Assembly: GCF_963675165.1 (NCBI RefSeq)
Contig: NC_087378.1
Location: 5,079,205 to 5,143,204 of the forward strand
Reading direction: 5' to 3'
DNA length: 64,000 bases
From: Halichondria panicea
Lineage: Eukaryota; Porifera; Demospongiae; Suberitida; Halichondriidae
The notes beneath the pieces were generated by a model, which did no database searches, was not told where the DNA came from, and was given only the letters and a program-made list of their open reading frames with translations. This document shows positions 1 through 11,280 of the stretch, piece by piece. Numbering within the stretch: the stretch's first letter is position 1; each line of letters opens with the position of its first letter. Both the position numbers and the translations under genes were made by a program.

Positions 1-3000
1 TTGCTGTCCAAACCAGAAAGTTCATGTACTCAAAGCAGTGCCATTAATAAAGCAGCTGAAGATGTATCTAACAAATTTCCTAACAACGTTGAGTTTAAAC
101 AGGTAAGGTTAAACTGTGATCAGATTTTTAATCACAGTGAATGATGTTTGGTTTCAGTGCAACTATGTTCCAAACAAAGGCTCTCAGGCAGACTGTCAAA
201 ATGCTGAGTATGACACTATACTAGCACTGAGCCTTACCAAATGGATCCACCTAAACTGGGGTGATGATGGCATCAAAATGTTCTTTAGGAAAATCTACAA
301 TCATTTGAGACCAGGAGGGCGCTTGATTTTAGAACCGCAGCCTTATACATCGTATTCAAGGAAAAAGAAACTTGCTGTAAGTGTCTATGGGGATAAAATA
401 ATGTGCGTACATGTATGTACATGCAAAGGGTATATACCATATAGCAGGTAATTTTTGGGGCAAAATATTCGTGGTTGAGCAATAATAATTATTAATATTT
501 AGTCATTTCATGGATAACATTTTCGTGGTTGCTGCTTGCCCCGCAGGTAAAGGTAGGCAAGGTCGCTTTATTCAAGTTTATACCCTCGAAATATACCCGC
601 TATAAACCCATGCATGATTATATCACTCGTGTTGAGTTGTGGACTCGTGTACTCTTGTGTTCTTTTACTAGGCTGGGTTTTTTTCACTGAAGAAGGCTGT
701 TTATTCGAACAAGTTTGGGGTACAGTGCTAGCTCCTTATATATATAATTCCCTTGTTGTTCAGTCTTTAGAATAATGTTTTCTAAGCTTCAGAGAGAAGC
801 TTCAGCTAAGAGCCATTCCAATCGATTCCAATAATAATAAAACGGGAACTGACTTCGTACACGATAGTACACGAATATAAATGTCACAAAAGTGAACGAG
901 AATATACTAATAGCCAGAATTGGCAGGCTTAGTTGTTCGCCTAACCGTTATAAAAGCGAAAACTCGGCCTGGGATCAAGGCTATACATGCAGTAGCATTT
1001 GTGAACTTGATCTCTTTGGACACACCCTTTAATTAATTATTCCTGAATATGTAATGCGCATGCGCACTCATTCCCCATGTGTGAGAAAATAATATCCAAG
1101 ATCCAGATCATCTTTTTCTTGAGGGCCTGGTAAACACTACCATATACAACAATGTAACAATGTAGATGCATGTACACAAGTCTTTTCACTGAACTACAGA
1201 TCCTGAAAGAATCAATTTTCTTCTTTCTTGAGGTCCTGGTAAGCCATAAATAACAACAATAGATACATGTAAATAAGTATTTTCTTCTCAGTGACTTTAT
1301 ATAGAGAAGCTAACTTTAAAAACTACTATAACACTTGAGCGAAAGCATAACATGGCGAGAGGCATTAGCAAGCGCACGCTTGCAACATTCGTTTATAATA
1401 TATATAGTAGGGAGAATATAAAAATTATTATATTTTATTAATAATTATAAGCTTTTTTCTATAATGAATTTTACTAGCAGAAGTGATTATATCTAGTGTT
1501 TTGTAGCTTACCAGGACCTCTAGAAACAGAAATTGATTCTCTGCCAGGATTGTGGATGAGTGTGCATGCGCATTAGAATAACCCTTTATCGTTCAGCCGC
1601 ACACAATCTGGAAACAGTTCCATCACTTTAGTTCGCATCTGAGCCCAACCCACCAAATTAGCTTGATGTTATCTCCGCCCCAAATGAAGTGGCTAATGGC
1701 TTTTAGATCATGTTTGTCATAAATACTGCAATCTGATTGGTTAGAGGAAATGTTCTATCCAATTTAGAAAATCATGTACTTCAATAGAAAATCATGTACT
1801 TCAATAGAAAATCATGTACTTCACTTAGAAAATCATGTAGCAAAGATTAGATAAGAACATTCAAATCTGATTGGCTAAATACTCATGGTTGCTATGATCT
1901 AAAATGGTTAGACACTGTTTAAGAAGTTTCCACATGATTTAGAAGTCCTCAGGGCTAGTAGAACCCTCACTGCGTTCGGGATACTACAACCAGCCCTTTG
2001 GGCTTCTAAATCATGTAGAAACTTCCTAAACAGTGTCTAACTATTATGTAGAGATGGGCGTGGGTCAATGGCTGTGCACAAACTAACCATCGATTTTATG
2101 CTTTGCTGCTGCCTCGATGGAAGTATGTGTGGCCTTTAAAAGCTGCACTCTGGTCAACTAAGCTGCTTAGCAAGCATGTAGACCATTGTAGAGCTTGTGT
2201 CCACTTGTGAAGTGCCTGTGTACACAAATGGCTTGCTGCTTCCTCTTCGAAAATATTCTATGGCTACCAAGATAGTCCAGAGGGTCTATCAATGGATACT
2301 ACTCAGTCCTACATGCTGTATAGCTTGTTTTAAACCTTTTTTTTTTTTTTTTTAAGTGTCCTAATTGAACAGCTCAGCAGAACATCAAAGGATAATCGCA
2401 TTCATGATACTATCCAATCTGCCACAGAATCCAATATCATGCAACATTCACAAGTTGATAGCACACTCCCTCCCAGATAGTTGTTGTAAAAATTACAACA
2501 TTTTGACTGGTAAAGGGATAAGGGTTGTGTCTGCAAGAGGTCAAGTTTATGGCCGGCTACTAGCTGCTTTAGCAGCTCTTTTCTGACTCTTGTACGTAGT
2601 TAATAAAAAGCTAGCGCTTTAGTGCAAGGATAACTCATAAGTTGAATAAAAACTTGCGAACAAATAATGCTACGAAAGATTTTGAAGAGACTGCAACAGC
2701 CTTCAATTTGAGTCAAACTAGCCATAACTCGAGAAAGAAGCTTTAGTTTGCTAATCCACGAATCAAAATCCAAGAGAACGTAGTTAGAAGCTGTTAGTTT
2801 TCGTCGCATTGTAATCGTTGAGCAGTTACAGACAAACAGACACACACACACAGTCGTATCCCTCATGCGGCTACGCCTCGAGGCATAACAACGCTGGCTA
2901 GGAAAGGCCATTAACTAGGGGATGCTGGAAGCATTGTGTAGGGCGAGCCTTAGCGAATTTGCAGGTAGTAGTGTTGTGTAAGCGTGGGTGTAGAGAATAA

Positions 3001-4168
3001 CAGCCTCAGTTCTCTTTCATCTGTAGTTTCATTAGCGCGTGCTTCCTGACGACGTTCCCTGGCCCGATCTGACCGCTCGTTACATTATCTTCTGGTCTGG
3101 ATATGGAACTACTTTCTTGACGTAGGGAGCACCGTTGCCTTCGCCGCTGTTGACCTGTATCAGTTACAGTTTCATCCATAGTAGACTACCAGTGTACTTT
3201 TGCTGATTTAGTATCTGCTTAACTTGCAAAGTATATACGATATATACTGCAGCGAGCGATCGTCACGCTAAAAAGCTTTGCTCTGAAATGCAAATTCAGC
3301 GATCATCAAGTTAAAAAGCTTCAAGCGACAGACAGACAGACAGATATCTGGTCGCTGAGCTTTTCTCTACAGTACTCGAAACTATGGGACTCACCTCAGG
3401 GCTCGCCCCAATAACATCTATCACAAATGTTATTCATTATTCATTAGTGGAGTTGCGTACTCTTCCTAATGAATTTTGATGGTACAAAAGCTGCTATTCC
3501 GTGAAAACCTTTCTAACGGTCTTTCCGCAAAAGTTTATACTCTAGAAATATACTAGCAATTATTTTTTATGTGCCTTGTATTTTCAGCCTCAGATACTGA
3601 AGAACTATGAATCGATTACTTTCTTCCCTCGTGATTTTCATTTGTATCTAATGTCATCGGAGGTTGGCTTTACTCAGCACAAGCTACTTGGGGTACCTGG
3701 TAACCAGTCTAAAGGTACCGCTGTCTGTATATAAATGGCAAGAAATAATTTTAAAATGCCCTTTAGATCGTGAAGTGTGTGCAAATTTTATCAAGTACAT
3801 GTATAGGTTAAGTTAGTAGCAACATGTGTGATCTAAACAATTAATCGTTACCATCATATATATTTTTTTTGCTGTTTCAGTCATGCACACTTATACAGCT
3901 GCTGTGCAAGATCCACATTAATTATTATAGTGTATTTCATCCATGTGTAGGTTTCAGACGTCCTCTTCACTTATATAGAAAGTCAATTTTACCAACGGTA
4001 CCGGTTATACCGTTATCTATCGACAGAAGTGGAGCTGTTACTGGTATTGAAGACCTTGACACAGTGAAGTGCAAGAGGCTGAAGTCAGTCATCGGTGGTG
4101 TGTCAAAAACATTTACACTGGATGCAACAAGGCACACAGTTAAAACTGATACATGCAAAGCAGATTGA
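1..4168 (+). CDS. MEPCE: 7SK snRNA methylphosphate capping enzyme (MEPCE/Bin3 family), 3' part
   Basis: Four exons are visible: 1-102 (continues upstream of the window), 158-376, 3588-3714 and 3951-4168, with GT-AG borders and compatible phases (0, 0, 1). The translation carries the Bin3-family SAM-methyltransferase core: SLTKWIHLNWGDDGIK, then HLRPGGRLILEPQPYTSY in exon 2, and FPRDFHLYLMSSEVGF plus QSKGFRRPLHLYRK at the end, which correspond closely to the C-terminal half of animal MEPCE. The family places a methyl group on the gamma-phosphate of 7SK RNA in the nucleus and stabilises the 7SK/P-TEFb complex. The N-terminal SAM-binding motif lies outside the window. After the RPLHLYRK block, where the family usually ends, there are about 60 more residues before TGA. 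Intron 2 is 3.2 kb and full of repeats; intron 1 is only 55 bp. A Bin3-family paralogue is possible but MEPCE fits best. Confidence 0.9.
1000..1595 (+). mobile_element. family C repeat in MEPCE intron 2
   Basis: The left end begins GTGAACTTGATCTCTTTGG and runs into AATGCGCATGCGCACTC. The right end carries the inverted GAGTGTGCATGCGCATT. An internal stretch around 1350-1390 (GGCGAGAGGCATTAGCAAGC) recurs at 44267-44310 and, inverted, near 61440. Related copies lie at 43446-44310 and 61430-61850. No coding potential was seen, so this looks like a non-autonomous DNA element. Confidence 0.6.
1766..1838. repeat. short tandem repeat, about 20-bp unit
   Basis: Three and a half copies of a unit reading AGAAAATCATGTACTTCAAT lie head to tail; the last is followed by a diverged CACTTAGAAAATCATGTAG. 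It sits in MEPCE intron 2. Confidence 0.85.
1906..2043. repeat. large imperfect palindrome
   Basis: GGTTAGACACTGTTTAAGAA at the left is matched in reverse complement by TTCCTAAACAGTGTCTAA at the right, and CATGATTTAGAAG by CTTCTAAATCATG inside it. The loop centres on a CTCACTGCGTTCGGGATA stretch. It is a foldback or short MITE in MEPCE intron 2. Confidence 0.7.
2508..2892 (-). mobile_element. family B repeat
   Basis: Read on the minus strand it starts ATGCCTCGAGGCGTAGCCGC, passes a CA-rich run, CTCGAGTTATGGCTAGTTTG, and the block ACTAAAGCGCTAGC. The same order of blocks occurs at 21503-21780, 43068-43425, 58734-59010 and 61856-62258. No protein was found. It lies inside MEPCE intron 2. Confidence 0.7.
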
Positions 4169-4409
4169 CTCCTAATAGCAAATGTATAATAATTGTATGA
4201 TTGCCACTAACTAGAGTTTTACTTGACGCCAATTTAGTTTCCTTTAGATTCCAGCAACTCCACTGCATCCTAATAATATCATCGTAACTACGAAATCAAA
4301 ATAATTGTTAAGTATACCTGGTGATTGAATGATTGAGCGAAATCCTTAGCACTCATGCCGAGCTGCATAAAATAACCTCATAGGTACACATGCAAAAGTA
4401 ATGCATACA

Positions 4410-5366
4410 GTAGTGTGTTTGTGTGTACTTTCTACAGGCTTCTAGTCATGTTTTAATTTGTGGATTTGCAAAATAACACTTCGTTCTCGAGTTATGCCTA
4501 GTTTTGTTTTAGTTACGCCATGTAGCCTTTTCAAAAGAGTACCGTATAATCCGGTTAGTAAGCACATGCGCCTATAGGGAAAAGAGCAGGCCTCTATGCG
4601 CCTATTATCTGGATGCGCTTATAGAGACTAACAACGGCCATGACGTTTCAATGTAGCAAATCTCCATGTAGCTATATAGCTCAATCGTTTGTCTTCAAGA
4701 GGTCTATAGTCACATCTGACAGCAGTTACACAACTACCTGTAGTGAAAGAGACTTAATATCTACCGAATTTTGGGCAGAGAACTGTGCAAAAAACTGCAG
4801 AAAACCATGCGCCTTCTATCAAGGCCCTTGGTCTGCTAACCTATTAGTTGATGTGGGCTTATTAACCAAGTGCACTTATTCAATTGTGACATCATTTTTA
4901 GCAACAACTATGGTCGTTATTGGTCGATCATTTCCCACTTTTTGAGTTTCCGCGTGATTTATGCCCAGAGGAGAATAGTCAAGGTCAATTAAATTAACTG
5001 TATTCCAATCGTCTAATCTACACCTCCAACCCTTGTAAACGTCACTGTGGTTGGAGGTAACAAAGAAAGAGTAGATAATTGGAATGCAATTAAAGTTCTC
5101 CAGAAGCAAATTTTAATTGAGCCTGACTACCGTATAAGCGGGTATATTTCGAGGGTATAAATGTTTGCAGTAAATACTTAATCCGCGAAAACCGCTAACA
5201 TTTATACCGCTCGAAATATATGTATACACGCTATACGGTGTCCTCCTCTGATGTATACCTCTATGCAGCAAAATTATGTTTATCATAATTATGTGTGTGT
5301 ATTAGCAATAGCTAGTAACTTAGCTTAACACATCCACCGAGGCATCAACATCCGCGGTGCTTTCAT
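4410..5366 (+). mobile_element. fragmented family A repeat with nested insertions
   Basis: Blocks of family A appear in order but interrupted: the GTGTGTTTGTGTG / GGCTTCTAGTCATG part at 4412-4545, the GGTCGATCATT part near 4920-4935, and the CCACCGAGGCATCAACATCC plus GGTGCTTTCATT terminus at 5334-5366. A family D MITE (5128-5237) and other unidentified sequence separate the blocks. The stretch 4169-5319 otherwise holds no gene. The terminal block overlaps the apparent last coding exon of FANK1. Confidence 0.6.
5128..5237. mobile_element. family D palindromic MITE
   Basis: It opens TACCGTATAAGCGGGTATAT and closes with the inverted ATATATGTATACACGCTATA and a short CGG-type tip. Inside are GAGGGTATAAATG and its inverse. 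The same ends occur at 6058-6392 and, degenerate, at 16811-17025. Confidence 0.7.
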
Positions 5367-8300
5367 TTACCTTAGTTTTGACCGCAGGGTCAGCACCATT
5401 AGCCAGTAAAAGTTGCACAAGGTCTTTGAAACCATTCAGTGACGCCAGCTGGGTGTACTTTTGTTCAAAAGGTACATCGTAGATTAATGTAATGTTCTCA
5501 CCATAAGTGGCGTCTTTCCATTTTTATCACACTTGCTCACATTTGCCCCTGCCTCGATCAAAACTTGAGCGACTCTAGCTTTACCACCAAATGTTGCTAA
5601 TACGTGCATATCACGTTCACACACTTGTAATAGTAATGATTACAACAAATAATTGTGCTTCAAATAATTAACTAATAATTAACTATGTTTTTTTGCTCAC
5701 CAGTTCTTAGTAAAGGTGTCCAGCCCGACAATGTACATTCATTCTTATCATCAACCTATAATAGCATCCTATAATGTGCACTGATAGTGCACGCAACCTA
5801 CGTTTACTCCTTCGCTAAGGATGTAGTTAATTGTAGATAGGTTCCCTCCGTCTACTGCGTAATGAAGAGCTGAGAAGCCTGTACAGAAATGAGATATTAA
5901 GTATAATTTGCAGTGGTAATTACTACCTGAATTGTCTCGACTAGTCCAAGACGCTCCACTGTCTGCAATAAGTTTTGCTCCCTCAGTATTGCCAAAATAG
6001 CAAGCTTCCATCAAACTGGTATAGCACAATTTACACGATAAATTTTGGTATGTGTGTATACCGTATAGCGGGTATATTTCGAGGGTATAAATTTTCGCGG
6101 ATGGACCATTACAAAGGATTTCGCGGATTTTATTTTCGTGGTCTGAGTTCCAGCCTTTTGGCGCATGCGCACATCAACATGCAGCTGTACCTCCACACCG
6201 TTAGCCTCGAATCCAGGCCTAGCCTATACGGTGAGGCACCTCTTATTGTCGATAAGTGTGGTCAATAATACTGAACACGCCTACTATTCAATAAAGATAT
6301 AAATTTTCGTGGGTATAAATTTTCGCGGTAGAGGCTCAATCCACAAAAACCGCGAACATTTATACCCTCGAAATATACCCGCTATACGGTATGTGTCAAC
6401 CAGCTGTTGCATATAATAATATTAGGCGCGAGTATTCTTCAACCAATAGGATTTAACTATAGGATTACACCACTTTCGTAGTTTAGCAGTTCAGTTGCAC
6501 GTGTTTTCTCAATCATTGACAGCATAATAGATAGTACAGCTATTATTGGGGAGAGTACGTGGAGTGTGTCGCCTGCCCCCACTAGCCTGAAAAATTATTT
6601 AGGTGGTCTTAGGTGAATTCTGGTTGGTTTTGGGGTTGCCTTTGCTACTCGATCAGTAACACATCTAGCAAATTTTAGGGGAAGGGGATATCCCTGCACG
6701 ACACCCTGATACATAGACATTTGAAAAAGTGCACTACATACTTTAAGGTGACATATTTTCACGAGTACTGCAAATGAGCAAAAGTGTGTACTTGCAGATA
6801 ATTGAAAATGCAATGAATCTCATTAAAACTAACTTAATTGCAAGTAATTATAAACGCTATGACTAGCATTAATTTCAAAGCCAGCAAAATGAGCTAAACA
6901 GTGAAATCGATAACAAATTTATCTGTGAAAATAAGGTAGTGAAGGGAGGGGAATTAGAAATGAAAGCCAATTACATGGTGCTTTTACATTTGAAGTTTGA
7001 TGTCTATTTGGAGGCTCTAGGAACATTCGTCTATCTGTGTCATTGCCCAGCTATGTGTCGGGGAAATTTCTTTTTTGTGTGTGTCCAAATACGTATAATT
7101 CTCACCCCCATAACTGATTCTATACTACACTCCCTGATAGTGAGGAAATGAAGAAAGCAATATTTTTGATTGTCTTGAAGTAGCTAGAAGTACAGAACAT
7201 TTGTTCACACTTAATATGAGATGTTTGTTTATATACTTGCAATACGTACATATACTGTGCCATAGGGCCTCAAATGAGGTGGCAGTGGAGTTAATGATGT
7301 TTAACCTTCCATGTTAAAACTAAGCCTCGATAAAACAGCAGATATAGCGGATAAATTGAATATCATTTTCAACTTCAACAGAAACAACTATACACGACAA
7401 CAGTTGTCAATCGTATTCCGCTAAAAACATTGTACGGTTGTGAACAACGCAATTGTCGAACTACATAATTATTACATAGATAAATTAAAGTAGACTTATG
7501 AAACTGGATTGACGTGCGGCTCCCCATTTGCTTGTTTTGGTGCTTCCCCCACCAACCAAATGTAGTATCGTATTACAGCATTTTGTTTACACACAGTTGC
7601 ACTATTTTACCTTGTTTTACCACCATAGTTGCAGTATTCTACATTTGCTCCCATGTCTAAAAGAAGGGAAACGATGCTGCATGGGATCATGTACATAAAT
7701 TGCTGGAATATATACATAGCTTACTTGTTTTTAGTTTGACTGGAAGCAATCATTAACGGGGAAGATCCGTAAATATCAGGTACATCAATATAAAGTGAAC
7801 TATGAAGAGTAAAGTCTTATCATACACCATGTAGCTAATAACATTTTTTACTTCTCATCCAGTATGGTCTTAACTGCCTGTAAATTCCCTCGATTTATGG
7901 CCTTATGAAGGTTTTCGCTTGTTCTTGGCTGTTCTATATGTATGAAAAAGTAAAAACCGCCCAAGTTATCTGATGACTGTATGACCCACAGAGGAATTGT
8001 CTATAACAATTTGTACTTACTATCAGTTGTAACAGTGACAGTACAGCTCCAAGGTCCAATACCAGTGTCATTCAAAAGCCTGACACAGTATGTATACTGT
8101 GTTAGCGCCTTCAAACCAGTGAAAATGTGCTGAGTAGCATATCCCCTGAAAAATATACAGTTTTCTGTTACAATGTTTATCCTTCTGAACTGGAAATACA
8201 TACACGTTGAGTCCCACTCTTAGAAGCTTGGCAAACAAAATGATTGATGCAGTGAAACTCGACTTGTAAATGGTTCAATGTCTGGGCGTGCTAAGCATAC

Positions 8301-10383
8301 TCAATATGTAGCTATTTATAATTATACCACTAAAGTGGTGATCAGAGTATATTGAGTCGGTAATCAATGTTCAGGCCATATCAATATAGTTAGGCTTCAT
8401 GTGTACATTTGCAAGCAGAAGTGAAGCTCTCACAGACAATAAATTATACTAATTTGTTAATCAGAGAAAGTTTAGGGGAAAGAACAAGCTTATTAAAAAT
8501 AATGATAATAAATTATTATGTGATCAGAGTATATTGAGTCGGCAATCAATGCTCAGGCCATATCAATATAGTCAGCTTTATGTGTACATTTGCAAAGCGG
8601 AAGTGAAGCTCTCACAGACAACAAATTTGCCTTAGTCAGAGAACGTTTAGGGGAAAGAACATATTTTTGACACATGGTGCACATAAGAATTTATGAATTT
8701 ATAAAGAGGGCATGAAACTCATTACCCATGTAATCACCATACTTCATATTAGAGGCAGGATATACTATAAATAGAATCCAGTAGTGTGCAAAGTCAAAAT
8801 TTCCACCCATGCAGGAATAAGAATGCCATAGTAAGAGATGAAGTTTGCTGATTCCAGGGGCGTAACAATGAGGCAGAGGAGGCCCTTGCCTCCTGCTTAA
8901 AGTTTCATGCGACTCACCTCACTAGCTTTTAATAGCTCTGGCTAGCTAACTTCTGGATAACTAGCTAACTAAGTACATAGAATGAAGAAATGAGCTCTAG
9001 CACTGTCATGTTGATGAAGAAAAGAGAAGGTAAATAGCAGTTTTCTGCCATTTGCATGCGCTTCTACGCGATAATTAGTGGGTGTGGTTTCCAGACAAAC
9101 AATTTGCGGGGGCAGTTGCCTCCTTCCCGTAAATTTTCTAGTTACGCCCCTGGATTCTGAGAATAGCCTGATCAAGTTGAAGTTTCTCTTTATAAACCCT
9201 TGATTTAGCTGAGTATTCTTTTGTTGAGGCTTTAATTGTGCTTGTGGCATGTCCAAAGCGATCTTGATTACCATACATGTACATGCACATACTCAGAGCT
9301 ACAATAACTACAATGTATATATACCGTATAGCGTGACATTTTCTACGGGCTTAACTTTCGCTATTTTCGTGGGTTAGCAATCCTACATGCATGTACATGT
9401 ACACGAAAATTAATTCCACGAAAATCGTTCTTTAATTATCTACTGTAACTAGCAAAGATTAAAGGCGTGGCTTCTGGTAAGTACCGTACGGGTAGAAAAT
9501 TTCGAGGGTGTAAATTTTCGTGCAATTCAATATTGTCTTATTTGGAAAATTTCGCGGGTAGTAAATTTCGTGGAGTTAGGGTGTGTCACTATCTCACATG
9601 CGTAAACAAAGCCTTTCGCGGGTTTTAATTTTCGTGTTCTGCAGCCACCCACGAAAAACGCGAAATTAAAAGCACCTCGAAATTTTCTACCCGTACGGTA
9701 GTCAATTCACGAAATTTAATGAAATGCTTTTTTAGAGGTCCTCAAAAATGAAAACGCTACTACAAAAAACAGTATAAAGTTGTAGCTGTCTTCTTTTCGC
9801 TAGAAGTTCTAATAAGGCCACCTCAAAATAAGGCGATCCTCTACATGTACTTGAACATTTTACCATAATTAATTTTGTGTGCTTTCGCTAGAAGTTCTAA
9901 TAAGGCCAACTCAAAATAAGGCGATCCTCTACATGTACTTGAATATTTTACCATAATTAATTTTGTGTGCTATAAAACAGTATAGGCATGCAGATGCTCT
10001 TTGATTGTTAGGTTTAAGCGTTCAACACAGCTCTCATTCTGCAAAGAAGGCTGGCATTAGATTTTCTTCCAACATGTTGTCGTTTAGCCCTTGGTCATTG
10101 GTCTGTGAGGCGAATAAACACGTCTACTTTGCAACTCTTCCAAAGAATCAATTTTATCTGACTATGATTGGCCTGAGCGTTCTTTGCTGACTAGTCTAAA
10201 TCCACATTATTATAAACGGTGGTGTATACTCTTACCTGTACACAATCCCAAACCCTTCTTCTTTCACATGGTACTTGGGTCTTCCTGTTTCATTGGGTAA
10301 CGTACCCCACAACAGTTGTATGGAGTGGTGTGTCGTCTTCAATACAGCTGGGGCACTGAGAGCTCCAATGTCGTTGGCACTGC
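5320..10383 (-). CDS. FANK1: fibronectin type III and ankyrin repeat protein FANK1
   Basis: Nine exons read on the minus strand with matching phases: 10383-10236, 8145-8021, 7933-7852, 7799-7725, 7676-7611, 6015-5927, 5878-5798, 5623-5502 and 5448-5320, about 305 residues. The first two exons form a fibronectin III domain (THHSIQLLWG, then GFGIVYRGYATQHIFTGL and TYCVRLLNDTGIGPWS). The next seven give ankyrin repeats (LHKAINRGNLQAVKTIL, YGSSPLMIAS, VSLLLDMGANVEY, SLMEACYFGN, FSALHYAVDGGN, ARVAQVLIEAGANV, DLVQLLLANGADP). Order and spacing match animal FANK1 almost residue by residue; in mammals it is a testis-enriched protein implicated in transcription and apoptosis control. No ATG is in frame in the 5'-most exon seen, so a short first exon upstream of 10383 is missing. 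The last about 17 codons and the TAA come from a family A repeat terminus. Confidence 0.93.
6058..6392. mobile_element. family D MITE in FANK1 intron
   Basis: The ends are TACCGTATAGCGGGTATATT and its inverted counterpart AATATACCCGCTATACGGTA, each followed inward by CGAGGGTATAAAT and an inverse copy. The middle carries GTCCGAGTTCC-like and CCAGGCCTAGCC blocks from another repeat. It lies in the 1.6-kb FANK1 intron between 6016 and 7610. The remainder of that intron (6393-7610) shows no gene; part of 7090-7340 resembles 33556-33860. Confidence 0.8.
8339..8661 (+). repeat. direct repeat, two copies of about 140 bp
   Basis: GATCAGAGTATATTGAGTCG starts both copies, at about 8340 and 8522. Each then runs through CAGGCCATATCAATATAG, GAAGTGAAGCTCTCACAGAC and GTTTAGGGGAAAGAAC. 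Both lie in the FANK1 intron 8146-10235. The two copies differ at scattered sites, so the duplication is not very recent. Confidence 0.8.
8855..9152. mobile_element. 298-bp TIR element with 5-bp target duplication
   Basis: The termini are exact 12-bp inverted repeats, CAGGGGCGTAAC and GTTACGCCCCTG. GATTC flanks both sides (8850-8854 and 9153-9157). The longer element at 37321-38455 has the same CAGGGGCGTA tip and also a 5-bp duplication. No transposase is present. Superfamily not assigned; hAT-like tips are possible. Confidence 0.85.
9482..9701. mobile_element. family F palindromic MITE
   Basis: It begins TACCGTACGGGTAGAAAATT and ends with the inverted AATTTTCTACCCGTACGGTA. Inner blocks GGGTTTTAATTTTCGTG and CACGAAAAACGCGAAATTA pair too. 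It lies in the 2.1-kb FANK1 intron, next to a broken relative at 9318-9440. Confidence 0.85.
9795..9972 (+). repeat. tandem duplication, 88-bp unit x2
   Basis: Two adjacent copies begin TTTCGCTAGAAGTTCTAATA and end AATTAATTTTGTGTGC. They differ at only about two or three positions, which suggests a fairly recent duplication within the FANK1 intron. Confidence 0.9.
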
Positions 10384-10514
10384 CTGTAGTTATAATAATT
10401 TCACGAAGTAAGCATCCAAAACAATTGACGCTAACCAAACATGAACATAACTCTTCGGAACAAGATACCCTTCTAACTTAGACACATGTGGCAACATTAT
10501 TCTGTTTGGATATA

Positions 10515-10942
10515 CAGTAGACTCTCGCTATTCCGGCTCTCTGAAGTACGGCCACCTCGATATACCGGCCATTTGGCTTGGCACGGAATGCTAGCTATAT
10601 GTTTACTGCACAAAACTCACCCTGAAGTACGGCCACTCGCTATTCCGTTTACCGGCCAGTGCTGGCTGTCCCAAACAAGGTTTTCAATGTAATTTTATAC
10701 GTATATTACGGCCAGATATGACGTTTTGGGTGTGGTTTAGCAAATAAAATTGGATTACACTTAAATAGAGAACAGAAATTTTCATTATCCTACAGTATCC
10801 TCGAGGAAAGAACCGCAAAAGTAGTCATTAGATTCGAGGTAAGGTCGTTTTTAAGCCGCGGCTATTTCCTGAGCTACAGCCACCTCGCTATCCGGCCAAG
10901 CTGCATGGTCCCAAGGGTGACCGGATTAACGAGAGTCTACTG
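10515..10942. mobile_element. pogo/Tigger-like TA element
   Basis: Exact 13-bp terminal inverted repeats CAGTAGACTCTCG and CGAGAGTCTACTG are flanked by TA on both sides (10513-10514 and 10943-10944). Subterminal GCTATTCCGG / CTATCCGGCC motifs and the TA target fit pogo-type MITEs. A truncated copy of its right half lies at 40288-40518. No transposase is present. It lies just upstream of FANK1. Confidence 0.85.
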
Positions 10943-10951
10943 TACTATAAT

Positions 10952-11133
10952 TACCATATAGAGGGTAATTTTCGTGGGGGAAATAGTCGTTATTTTTGTG
11001 GGCAAGGTGTGGCTTACCGGAACATAGGAATGCAGTTCAGGCAACAAGACTAAACGAAATTTTTACTCATGAAAACCACTGTTTCTCGAGTTGAACGAAT
11101 TTTTTACCCCACGAAAATTACCCGCTATACGTA
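10952..11133. mobile_element. family E palindromic MITE
   Basis: The left end ACCATATAGAGGGTAATTTT and the right end AAAATTACCCGCTATACGTA are near inverse. Inside are CGTTATTTTTGTGGG and AACGAAATTTTTACTCATG blocks. Fuller copies are at 21961-22512 and 43961-44162. Confidence 0.75.
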
Positions 11134-11140
11134 TAATTAA

Positions 11141-11278
11141 TAGTATGGCTAAGAGTGCAATATGAGATTAATAGCACGAATAACAAGCAATGGCAAGGAT
11201 ACTAATTGCACGAGGCGCAGCCGAGTGCTATTAATCCCTTATTGCACGAGTAGCCATACTATTGATTGTTAATAGTAT
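11141..11278. repeat. palindrome around TAATAGTATGGCTA
   Basis: TTAATAGTATGGCTAAGAGT at the left pairs with GAGTAGCCATACTATTGATT at the right; TGCAATATGAGATTAATAGC pairs with CTATTAATCCCTTATTGCA. It is a foldback element between FANK1 and sideroflexin. Confidence 0.65.
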
Positions 11279-11280
11279 TA

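Noticed and set aside
10232-10438. Start of FANK1 at an in-frame TTG near 10436
   Set aside because: No ATG is in frame, and ACTACAG at 10384-10390 is a good acceptor, so a separate first exon is more likely.
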